Below are positions 1-5,961 of a stretch of DNA of 15,661 nt, one piece after another. Below the pieces are notes generated by a model. It was given only the letters and a program-made list of their open reading frames with translations, was not told where the DNA came from and made no database searches. Within the stretch, counting starts at the first letter, position 1. Each line of letters opens with the position of its first letter. The stretch comes from Bacteroidales bacterium UBA2714 (GTDB lineage: Bacteria; Bacteroidota; Bacteroidia; Bacteroidales; P3): the NCBI GenBank assembly GCA_002354035.1, contig DEKU01000001.1, forward strand, positions 11,903-27,563, read 5' to 3'. The translations under genes were made by a program, and so were the position numbers.

Positions 1-96
1 CTTTTTAAGCAATTCACAACCAATGGCTGTTTCAATGTTCCACCCAATTGGTGTTTATCGTATGTGTCAATGTCCTCTTTTTAAGCAATTCACAAC
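1..96 (-). CRISPR. End of a type II CRISPR array (cut by the window edge)
   Basis: The 20-base sequence CTTTTTAAGCAATTCACAAC occurs perfectly at 1-20 and 77-96, a period of 76. That fits the 46-47-base repeats plus 29-30-base spacers known from Bacteroidetes type II-C arrays. Read on the minus strand each copy begins GTTGTGAATTGC, like the start of repeats from that group. If the repeat is 47 bases, the last copy is 50-96 and the only visible spacer is 21-49. Because the second copy is truncated after 20 bases, the repeat/spacer boundary cannot be fixed here. The array is assigned to the minus strand because the adjacent tracrRNA anti-repeat pairs with the minus-strand repeat start. No copy follows at 153-172, so 96 is the array end, probably the 5' (leader) end. 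The Cas genes must lie outside the window. Confidence 0.75.
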
Positions 97-136
97 CTGC
101 TTGCTTGGGCAGGGCCTCGGAGGTGGTGAGTTTCAG

Positions 137-167
137 AAAAAGGGGACGGAGAACTATGTTCCCCGCC
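137..167 (-). terminator. Intrinsic terminator of the tracrRNA
   Basis: On the minus strand, arms 167-158 and 154-145 pair over 10 bp (two G-U pairs) around a 3-base loop. They are followed by CCC and UUUUU at 141-137. It is both the last stem-loop of the tracrRNA and its stop signal. It separates the tracrRNA from the first repeat 40 bases further on. Confidence 0.8.
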
Positions 168-219
168 ACCTTAGTAGTTTTCACAACGGAATAATCCTTA
201 TTGTGAATTGCTTAAAAAG
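137..219 (-). ncRNA. tracrRNA of a type II (Cas9) CRISPR system
   Basis: This is a trans-activating CRISPR RNA, which pairs with the repeat part of crRNA so that both load into Cas9. Reading the minus strand, bases 219-201 are the anti-repeat: 19 bases identical to the reverse complement of the repeat start, with a G-U possible at the 20th. Next comes AATAAGG (202-196), then TCCGTT (190-185). This is the nexus layout of known tracrRNAs; the S. pyogenes one has AATAAGG-CTAG-TCCGTT. GAAAAC follows the nexus. A 10-bp hairpin at 167-145 with a 3-base loop, then CCC and five U's (141-137), ends the RNA. The predicted length is about 83 bases. A promoter sits immediately upstream. The gene lies 40 bases upstream of the first repeat, on the same strand. 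I am very confident of the class. The subtype (II-C) is inferred from phylum and repeat length. Confidence 0.9.
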
Positions 220-224
220 TGTTG

Positions 225-257
225 CAAAAATACGAAGAAAAAACGACATACACAAAA
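225..257 (-). promoter_or_regulatory. Promoter of the tracrRNA
   Basis: On the minus strand, TTTG (256-253) is followed after 20 bases by TATTTTTG (232-225). This matches the Bacteroidetes primary sigma consensus (TTTG, 19-21 bases, TAnnTTTG). The start site would fall around 219-221, exactly at the first base of the anti-repeat. Confidence 0.8.
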
Positions 258-379
258 TTATTCAACAAAACACTATGTACCAGCTATTTTCTCGCCGAGC
301 ACCATACATTTGCATCGCCAGAGTTTAGTGCTGAAGAATCTGTTTGGAACAGTATTTGAAACCGAAGATATAGCAACGG

Positions 380-400
380 AAAAAAGGCATGAAGACGCCT
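380..400 (-). terminator. Orphan minus-strand intrinsic terminator
   Basis: On the minus strand AGGCGT-CTTC-ATGCCT forms a 6-bp stem (one G-U) with a 4-base loop at 400-385, followed directly by a U-run at 384-380. No gene ends nearby; the closest upstream minus-strand stop codon is that of the Nudix gene at 1048. It may end a long Nudix mRNA or an unannotated small RNA. Confidence 0.5.
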
Positions 401-608
401 CCTCGTAATCGAACAGAACGTCCTGTTTGATCGTAAACGCACTTGAACCGGAATCTTCGGCTTACTTATTCACCCTGTTGCCAGCATGGCCAGCCACAAC
501 CGAAGCCTTTGAGGACAATCGGAACTATGTCTCAACGCTTATCCACAGTGTACATGACCACGAGATCTGTTCTACATAAGTTAGTTGTGGAGGTATGGGA
601 CGGCGTGT

Positions 609-638
609 GGGGTTGGGGCTTTGGTGGGAGGACGAGGG
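609..638 (+). other. Potential G-quadruplex motif
   Basis: Four G-tracts at 609-612, 615-618, 626-628 and 636-638 are separated by loops of 2, 7 and 7 bases, matching the usual quadruplex rule (tracts of 3 or more, loops of 1-7). Further G-tracts follow at 668-672, 675-681 and 692-695. The motif is visible in sequence; folding and function are untested. Confidence 0.4.
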
Positions 639-1047
639 CATGAGCTGCGCTTCTATCGACTTATGACGGGGGATGGGGGGGCGAGGACTTCGGGGTTGCA
701 GGTGGCCGCTTATATTGGTTGTCTTTTGTTCTTTATTCCTGTTTTGATTCTCTTTTATTTCTGAATAAGAAGTCAAATGGGAACCAATACCTATAGACTT
801 GTTGGAAAAGTATGGGAACGAGGGTATCAGTGCTTATTGGTTGTCTTACTGGGCGGGCTGAGGTAATCCGATAGCAGGTTTGGCTGTGGAGTGCCTGGCT
901 GAGCGGGGTTGCGGAGAGGAAGAAGCGGGTGGGTTGCGGAATTGCGGAAGTGGAGAAGACTTTGAGGCGGCTCGAGCGGGGCTGAGGGGGTTGCATTTGT
1001 TTGGTCTGTTTATTCTCCGCGCCACTGGGGCTGGGGCGGGAGGTGGG

Positions 1048-1491
1048 TCAAAGGTATTTGGAAAAGAGGTTCTGTACCAGTTCTTGGTCGGCCGGGAGCC
1101 ACTGGACGGTGGGCAGTAGGTCTGCGGTGAGCCATCGGGCAGCGAGGTGTTCGTTGAGGGTGAACGAGGGGGTGGTGAGGTGGCAGAGGTAGCAGTGCAT
1201 GGTGAGGTGGAAGTCGGGGTAGGTGTATTGTACCGTGGTGAGGTGCCGGAGGATTTGGATGTCGGCGTCGAGTTCTTCTTTGAGTTCGCGGGCGAGGGCT
1301 TGGTGGTGCGATTCGCCGTTTTTGATTTTGCCTCCGGGGAATTCCCACCAGCCTTTCCAGGGGCCGTAGCCGCGTTGGGTGGCAAGGACGGCGGAGCCTT
1401 GCTGGCATACGGCTGCCACTACCTGGATTTGGGGCAGGGGTTGCGCGGGGGCAGGGGTTGAATCGGACTGATTGGTCGATGGGGTGTTCAT
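1048..1491 (-). CDS. MutT-like Nudix hydrolase (NUDIX NTP pyrophosphatase)
   Basis: Predicted 147-residue cytosolic Nudix hydrolase. Residues 54-76 carry the Nudix box (G-x5-E-x7-REL-x-EE-x): G54, E60, R68-E69-L70, E72-E73. One deviation is Asp75 where the consensus has Gly. The lead-in WWEFPGGK (48-55) and the W-L-P-A-D segment near the C-terminus are typical of the MutT/8-oxo-dGTP subgroup. These enzymes split oxidised or other (d)NTPs into NMP and pyrophosphate and so protect DNA from mutation. The substrate here is inferred, so I give no gene symbol. I start it at the ATG at 1491. The frame is open back to an ATG at 1563, but that would translate straight through the terminator hairpin of the gene upstream. 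The N-terminal ~20 residues (Ser/Thr/Pro/Gln-rich) look disordered. No promoter is obvious in the 17 bases after that terminator. Confidence 0.88.
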   Translation of the reverse strand: MNTPSTNQSDSTPAPAQPLPQIQVVAAVCQQGSAVLATQRGYGPWKGWWEFPGGKIKNGESHHQALARELKEELDADIQILRHLTTVQYTYPDFHLTMHCYLCHLTTPSFTLNEHLAARWLTADLLPTVQWLPADQELVQNLFSKYL

Positions 1492-1508
1492 GGGTTGCAG
1501 TGGTTTGG

Positions 1509-1540
1509 AAAAAAATGCTCCGCCAACCCGTGGCGGAGCA
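1509..1540 (-). terminator. Strong intrinsic terminator of the PepSY-like gene
   Basis: A perfect 10-bp stem, TGCTCCGCCA / TGGCGGAGCA (1516-1525 and 1531-1540), with a 5-base loop, is followed on the minus strand by seven U's (1515-1509). It begins 26 bases after the stop codon at 1567. The other flank has broken A-runs, so it works mainly on the minus strand. Confidence 0.9.
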
Positions 1541-1566
1541 CAAAAACAAAAATTATGAAACAAATG

Positions 1567-2616
1567 CTATTGTATATCGTTTTTGTCGAGGGGTTGGGAC
1601 AGGAGGCCTGTGAAGTTGCCGCCCGAGTCGAACTCCATGCGGGTGTATTTGAGTTTGTTGCCCAGACCACGGACTTTCTGGCTTATGACCACGTAGGTGT
1701 AGGGTTTGGGTTTTTTGCCGTCGACACGCCATTTGGAGTCGTAGGTGTAGACTATCATGCGTTCGATTTTGTAGCTCTCGCCTTTGTATTTCTGTTCGAG
1801 GTATTTGACGATGGCGGCGGTGTAGTGGTTTTTGTCGAGCACTTTGCCGGACATGACATGGGCGTCGGAGGCCACGTCGTATACTTCTTCCATTTCGACG
1901 CCTTGGCGGTTGATGTAGTAAGCCACGACGAGGCTGGGCACGCGGTTGACCCATTCGGGGCCTTCGACCACCTTGGAGGGCGGGCAGATTTTGGCGAAGT
2001 GGGCGGTGATGGTGGGTGTGGTGTCGATTTGGATGACTTCGGGGACGTCCTCGACGGGTGCGGGACGTTTGCCGCCTTTGTTGCTTTTGAGGTTGCGGAG
2101 GTGCTCGTCGTCGACATCGTCGTCGGGGTTGTTGAGGGTGTAGAACTCACGCTTTACGGCGTCGGGGTCGGGGGCGTTGCTTTTCTGCAGACGGCCGCGG
2201 GGGTCGAAGATAAGCTCGTTGTCGTCGTATCCCACGCCAGTCTTGACAATCATCATGCGGTAGTATACGTCGCCGTCCATCTGCTCGACATAGTCGATGG
2301 AGCGGATGCGGTAGCCGGGGTAGTTGTCAATAAAGTAGCGGTTCATGGCGGTGGGGCAGTCTTCTTGTCTGGTGGGGAAGGAGCTGTACTGCCAGTCGCC
2401 GTTGTGGGTGAAGTAGGCACGGCCGTGCTGCCCGTCGTAGACGAATTCGGCCACATATTGTCCGGGTGAACGATACCAGGTCTTCACCTTGTAGGAGTCG
2501 TACTTTCTGTCCAGGGCGTTCAAAACGGATTTGGGCACCTGGGTCTCTTTAATCTTGGTCTGAGCCATTGTGGCCAACGGCAGGACCAGAAGGAGCAAAA
2601 GAACTATCTTTTTCAT
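1567..2616 (-). CDS. Secreted protein with two PepSY-like domains
   Basis: Predicted 349-residue exported protein. Residues 1-19 (MKKIVLLLLLVLPLATMAQ) form a classical signal peptide with cleavage before Gln19 or Thr20. The first PepSY-like (PF11396-type) unit lies at about 25-150: a helix (VPKSVLNALDRKY), strands ending in GDWQYS, a second helix (AMNRYFIDNYPGY), then a strand ending in IFDPRGRL. An acidic/basic linker (DDDVDDEH) separates it from a C-terminal half (about 205-340) with the same order: a helix in TAAIVKYLEQKYKG, then strands ending in MEFDSGGNF. PepSY-like proteins of Bacteroidetes are periplasmic or surface proteins, often resembling the beta-lactamase inhibitor fold; their ligands are mostly unknown. 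It is single-cistron: the purA terminator lies upstream and its own terminator downstream. A weak -7-like box (TAACTTTT) overlaps the end of the purA terminator. Confidence 0.82.
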   Translation of the reverse strand: MKKIVLLLLLVLPLATMAQTKIKETQVPKSVLNALDRKYDSYKVKTWYRSPGQYVAEFVYDGQHGRAYFTHNGDWQYSSFPTRQEDCPTAMNRYFIDNYPGYRIRSIDYVEQMDGDVYYRMMIVKTGVGYDDNELIFDPRGRLQKSNAPDPDAVKREFYTLNNPDDDVDDEHLRNLKSNKGGKRPAPVEDVPEVIQIDTTPTITAHFAKICPPSKVVEGPEWVNRVPSLVVAYYINRQGVEMEEVYDVASDAHVMSGKVLDKNHYTAAIVKYLEQKYKGESYKIERMIVYTYDSKWRVDGKKPKPYTYVVISQKVRGLGNKLKYTRMEFDSGGNFTGLLSQPLDKNDIQ

Positions 2617-2675
2617 TTATTCAAAATATTTTGCCCTCAAAACGAGCTATTTGTTTTTTTATTGCCTCAAAAGTT

Positions 2676-2699
2676 AAAAAAATATTCGCCAGCGAACAC
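2676..2699 (-). terminator. Intrinsic terminator of purA
   Basis: On the minus strand GTGTTCG-CTGG-CGAATAT pairs over 7 bp (two G-U), 2699-2682, and runs into seven U's (2682-2676). It lies about 50 bases after the purA stop codon. Confidence 0.7.
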
Positions 2700-2749
2700 A
2701 AGGTGTTGGATTACAGCCTTATTCTCTGCCATATTGGATAGTTGACGGG

Positions 2750-4042
2750 CTATTTGAAGAGTACGTCTTTGCGGTCAGGGCTGATGGAGACGGCTTTGAC
2801 ATGTACACCGGTGGCTATTTCGATGGCGTCGAGGTAGTTGAGGAGGTTTTGGGGGAGTGCTTTGTATTCGGTGATGCCGACAAGGCTTTGTTTCCATCCG
2901 GGGAAAGAGCGGAGTTGCGGCTTAATTTCCACCTCGTTGAATTCGAAGGGAATCTCCTGGGTGGTGAGGCCGTCGATGGAGTAGTTGACACACATCTTGA
3001 TTTCGTCGAAGTCGTTCATCACGTCGGGTTTGGTGACGAAGAGGTCGGTGACGCCGTTGAGCATGCAGGCGTAACGGAGGGCAGGGATGTCAATCCAGCC
3101 GCAACGGCGGGGACGGCCTGTGGTGGCGCCATATTCGTGGCCGATGTCGCAGAGTTGTTTGCCGGTTTCGTCGAAGAGCTCGGTGGGGAATGGACCTGCG
3201 CCCACACGGGTGCAGTAGGCTTTGCTGATGCCCATGACGCGTCCTATGCGTGAGGGGGCTACGCCCAGACCGGAGCAGACGCCAGCTGTGATGGTGCTGG
3301 AGGATGTGACAAAGGGATAGGAGCCAAAGTCGATGTCGAGCATGGAACCCTGGGCGCCTTCGGCCAGGACTTTCTTGCCTTGGTCGAGGCAGTGGTTGAT
3401 GAAGTATTCGCTGTTGATGAGCTGGAATTGTTTGAGGAGCGTGAGTGAGTCGAGCCATTGCTTCTCATAATCGTCGATGGCCATGCCGTCGATTTTGAAG
3501 GAGGCGATGTCGAAATTGAGGGTGTGAGCGGTCTGGAGGTGCTGACACTTGAGGAGTTCGTATTTTTCACGGAAGTCGATGGCCATGATGTCGCCCACAC
3601 GGAGGCCGCTGCGTGCAATCTTGTCGGTATAGGCGGGGCCGATGCCTTTGAGGGTGGAGCCTATTTTAGCATTGCCTTTGGCCTGTTCGTTGGCGGCGTC
3701 GAGGAGCCTGTGGGAGGGCAGGATGAGGTGTGCCTTCTTGGAGATGAACAGGTTTTTGGTGGCGTCGACACCTTTCTGGCGGAGGGCTTCGACTTCGTGT
3801 TTGAAGATATTGGGTTCGATCAGAACGCCGTTGCCGATTACGTTCAGTTTGTCTTCGTGGAAGATACCGGAGGGGATTATGTGCAGAACGTGCTTGGTGC
3901 CGTTGAATTCTAAGGTGTGGCCTGCGTTGGGACCGCCCTGGAAGCGGGCAATAACATCATAGTCGGGGGTGAGGACGTCGACGATTTTGCCTTTTCCTTC
4001 GTCGCCCCACTGAAGACCCAGCAGAACATCTACATTGCTCAT
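2750..4042 (-). CDS. purA: Adenylosuccinate synthetase
   Basis: Joins IMP and aspartate using GTP to form adenylosuccinate, the first committed step from IMP to AMP, in the cytosol. The 430-residue length is normal for the family. The N-terminal GTP/IMP-binding loop QWGDEGKGK (11-19) contains the catalytic Asp14, and GGPNAGHT (36-43) carries the catalytic His42. Downstream, KGIGPAYTDK and the GTTGRPRRCGW segment (written GATTGRPRRCGW here) are family signatures, as is the C-terminal VSISPDRKD. The start at 4042 is fixed by the family's N-terminus. The gene is monocistronic: its own promoter (TATCTTTG, 4093-4086) gives a leader of about 38 bases, and a terminator follows the stop. No purine-riboswitch-like fold fits in so short a leader. 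Confidence 0.98.
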   Translation of the reverse strand: MSNVDVLLGLQWGDEGKGKIVDVLTPDYDVIARFQGGPNAGHTLEFNGTKHVLHIIPSGIFHEDKLNVIGNGVLIEPNIFKHEVEALRQKGVDATKNLFISKKAHLILPSHRLLDAANEQAKGNAKIGSTLKGIGPAYTDKIARSGLRVGDIMAIDFREKYELLKCQHLQTAHTLNFDIASFKIDGMAIDDYEKQWLDSLTLLKQFQLINSEYFINHCLDQGKKVLAEGAQGSMLDIDFGSYPFVTSSSTITAGVCSGLGVAPSRIGRVMGISKAYCTRVGAGPFPTELFDETGKQLCDIGHEYGATTGRPRRCGWIDIPALRYACMLNGVTDLFVTKPDVMNDFDEIKMCVNYSIDGLTTQEIPFEFNEVEIKPQLRSFPGWKQSLVGITEYKALPQNLLNYLDAIEIATGVHVKAVSISPDRKDVLFK

Positions 4043-4085
4043 AGTGATATGTCTTTTTGCGTTGTTAGTGTTTCAATATCGTATG

Positions 4086-4093
4086 CAAAGATA
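4086..4093 (-). promoter_or_regulatory. purA promoter (-7 box)
   Basis: Minus-strand TATCTTTG (4093-4086), followed by CA, is a perfect Bacteroidetes -7 box. It lies 44 bases before the purA ATG. An A9 tract lies just upstream. A good -33 TTTG at the usual distance is not evident. Confidence 0.75.
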
Positions 4094-4282
4094 CGGTTTT
4101 TTTTTCAATTAGAGATATTTTTTCTTCAGCGGGTGCAATGCCTTGGTTTTATGTACTGATTTATCAGCCTGTTATCTTGTTGGTCTTGGGGTCGCAGCTA
4201 CAGGGTGTGGGTGCTGGCGCGCTTGCATAAGCGGGTGGCAGCTTGTCTGGTTGACACATTTGGGGGCAATTGCACGGCGGGG

Positions 4283-4939
4283 TCACCCATTGGCTCTGTC
4301 CCGCTGCTGCTTGAACCATTCCACAAATTCGGGGAGGTCGTCGAGCGGACGGAACCCGGCCTTGAAGGGTTCTTTGGGCATGGGGCAGAGCTCGACATAG
4401 CCGATGAGGGTGGTGCAGTCGAACTCGCCGATGAGTGCCTCGATGGTGACATAGACGCCAACCAGGAGGTCGTCGTCGTCAAGCTGGTCGGGGCGGGGAC
4501 TGATGCCGTTGGCAAGGTCGGGCAGGGCCACGCGCAAGCCTATGATGTCTGGCTCTTCTTCGTTTTCGAGCTGCATGAAGGCCATCTTGGAGGTCTCGAA
4601 ACGGTACTTGTCAAAAAGCACTTTGAGGGCTTTGCCTTTGGGTTGGCGGAAGGGGACGAACTCCCACCAGTCGATATCGGGAGCATTGTCGGTGAGTTCG
4701 ACAACATAGCGGAAGAGGTCGAAATCGCCTTCGGCGCTGATGGTGAGGGTGCGGCCTTGGGCGGTTTGCTCGCCTATCTCGAAGGTGAGGCCGTCGCAGT
4801 AGGCGGAAAGCTGTTGCTGCATTTGGTCGATGAGTTGCTGGCGGGCAGGCTCGTCAAGGTCGTTGAGCATGGTGAGACGCTCGTTGTTGGCTATAAACCA
4901 GTTCCAGAATTGTTCGGGATGTTTGTCGGTAGGGTTCAT
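4283..4939 (-). CDS. Conserved protein of unknown function downstream of murB
   Basis: A 218-residue, acidic, soluble-looking protein without signal peptide or membrane segment. I do not recognise a named function. It begins with a helical stretch rich in aromatic residues (HPEQFWNWFIANNERL, 7-22), continues with an alpha/beta region containing GLTFEIG and LTISAEGD, then DIDWWEFVPFRQP (88-100), a DDDD run near 154-157, and ends DDLPEFVEWFKQQ. The general pattern (FWxWF ... LTFE(I/F)G ... ISA(E/D)G ... W.F.AFRQ) recalls a family of uncharacterised cytosolic proteins found widely in bacteria, but I cannot name its Pfam entry with confidence. It starts 14 bases after the murB stop, so it is almost certainly co-transcribed as the last gene of the operon. 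I see no clear terminator after it, although about 190 bases separate it from the purA promoter. Confidence 0.8.
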   Translation of the reverse strand: MNPTDKHPEQFWNWFIANNERLTMLNDLDEPARQQLIDQMQQQLSAYCDGLTFEIGEQTAQGRTLTISAEGDFDLFRYVVELTDNAPDIDWWEFVPFRQPKGKALKVLFDKYRFETSKMAFMQLENEEEPDIIGLRVALPDLANGISPRPDQLDDDDLLVGVYVTIEALIGEFDCTTLIGYVELCPMPKEPFKAGFRPLDDLPEFVEWFKQQRDRANG

Positions 4940-4953
4940 GGGATGGAGTTTGT

Positions 4954-5946
4954 TTAAATGATGATTGCTTCTTTTTCGAGGGTGACGCCGTAGAGGCGTT
5001 TGACGTCGGCCGTGATGGCGTCGGCCAGGGCGATGACTTCGCTGCCTGAGCAGCCGCCCAGATTCACGAGCACAAGGGCTTGTTTTTCGTATACGCCACA
5101 GCGGCCCAGGGTGCGGCCTTTCCAGCCGGCATGTTCTATCAGCCAACCGGCGGCAAGTTTGTAGCCATCGGCCACGGGATAGGCCACAATGTCGGGGTGG
5201 TGGGTTTTGAGTTGCTCGTAGTGCTGAGGGGTGACGATGGGGTTTTTGAAGAAACTGCCTGCGCTGCCTGTTTCGTCGGGGCGCGGCAGCTTGCTCCATC
5301 GGAGTGAGGCCACTATGTCGGCCAGCTGACGGGCCGTCGGGTGGACAAGCCCCGCGGCGGAGAGGGCGTCGGACAATGCTTTGTAGTTGACCTGGGGGGT
5401 GAAGGTGGAGCTGAGCCGGAAGGTGACTGACCAGACTATGTACTGCCCTTGAAGGGACTGTTTGAAAATGCTGGAACGGTAGCCAAACTGGCATTCGGCA
5501 TTGGTGAAGACTTTTTCTTGCCCGGTGGCTGTATGGATGGCGCGGACGGAATGTATGATGTCTTTGGCTTCGAGACCGTAGGCGCCCACGTTCTGAACCG
5601 GGGCCGCCCCTACGGTGCCGGGGATGGCGGCCAGGTTTTCGGCACCATGCCAGCTGTTGTTGATGCTGTGCTGCACAAAAGCGTCCCATTGCTCGCCTGC
5701 TGCTGCCTCGACGAGGAGAGTGCCAGAGGTGGAGTCGGTGCTGAGCAGATGGATTCCTTTGTTTTCGAGATGCAGGATGGTGCCATGATAGTGGCCCGTG
5801 AAGACGACATTGCTGCCCCCGCCAAGGACGAAGAAAGGAGCGCTGGACAGTGTGCCTTGTGCTATCAAGTCGAGCAGCTGCTGGCGGTCCGTCACTTCAA
5901 TGTAGTGGTCAGCGGTGGCGGGAATGCCGAAGGTATTGTATATCAT
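4954..5946 (-). CDS. murB: UDP-N-acetylenolpyruvoylglucosamine reductase (MurB)
   Basis: FAD-dependent cytosolic enzyme that uses NADPH to reduce the enolpyruvyl group, giving UDP-N-acetylmuramate for peptidoglycan synthesis. 330 residues. FAD-binding GGGSN at 42-46; IPGTVGAAPVQNVGAYG at 108-124; FGYRSSIF at 154-161 with the active-site Arg157; GSAGSFFKNP at 227-236 with the proton donor Ser231; C-terminal LEKEA with the catalytic Glu326. The extra C-terminal region and the Y-R-x-S segment place it in the type I (E. coli-like) group rather than type II. It starts 15 bases after the patatin gene stop and is followed 14 bases later by the unknown gene, so it is part of the ileS-led operon. It sits among surface hydrolase genes rather than in a mur/dcw cluster. 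Confidence 0.97.
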   Translation of the reverse strand: MIYNTFGIPATADHYIEVTDRQQLLDLIAQGTLSSAPFFVLGGGSNVVFTGHYHGTILHLENKGIHLLSTDSTSGTLLVEAAAGEQWDAFVQHSINNSWHGAENLAAIPGTVGAAPVQNVGAYGLEAKDIIHSVRAIHTATGQEKVFTNAECQFGYRSSIFKQSLQGQYIVWSVTFRLSSTFTPQVNYKALSDALSAAGLVHPTARQLADIVASLRWSKLPRPDETGSAGSFFKNPIVTPQHYEQLKTHHPDIVAYPVADGYKLAAGWLIEHAGWKGRTLGRCGVYEKQALVLVNLGGCSGSEVIALADAITADVKRLYGVTLEKEAIII

Positions 5947-5961
5947 AAGGCGCAGAACGGG

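Larger units (their letters stand above)
258..1047. other. Gene-free stretch between the tracrRNA promoter and the Nudix gene
   Basis: About 790 bases with no convincing gene. The short open frames have odd composition, no recognisable motif and no plausible start. I see no tRNA. It does contain: a minus-strand terminator at 380-400; two hairpins (385-400, 408-431) enclosed by 8-base inverted arms at 362-369 and 453-460; G-rich tracts on the plus strand at 598-695; and a 13-base direct repeat, TATTGGTTGTCTT, at 713-725 and 835-847. A perfect TAnnTTTG box (TACATTTG, 305-312, plus strand) lacks a matching -33 element. The stretch could be eroded sequence, or a buffer acquired along with the CRISPR locus. 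Confidence 0.6.

Noticed and set aside
539..547. TTATCCACA, a perfect DnaA box
   Set aside because: A single copy in 15.7 kb is expected fairly often by chance. There is no cluster, no AT-rich unwinding region and no dnaA/dnaN nearby.
713..847. 13-base direct repeat TATTGGTTGTCTT (713-725 and 835-847) with an inverted AACCAATA at 782-789
   Set aside because: Too short and isolated; no transposase, terminal inverted repeats or gene between the copies. About one or two such repeats are expected by chance in a window this long.
846..1549. Two other minus-strand frames of about 179 codons overlapping the Nudix gene
   Set aside because: They are Pro/Arg/Ser/Thr-rich translations of G+C-rich coding DNA in the wrong frames, whereas the accepted frame carries an intact Nudix box.
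1495..2469. A 324-codon plus-strand open frame antisense to the PepSY-like gene
   Set aside because: The composition is a Val/Gly/Asp/Phe-rich mirror of the real gene, and the minus strand has a proper signal peptide and terminator.
4143..4282. Possible terminator CTGATTTATCAG (4157-4168) after the last operon gene
   Set aside because: Only a 5-bp stem with a 2-base loop and no U-run on the minus strand, so I did not annotate it.
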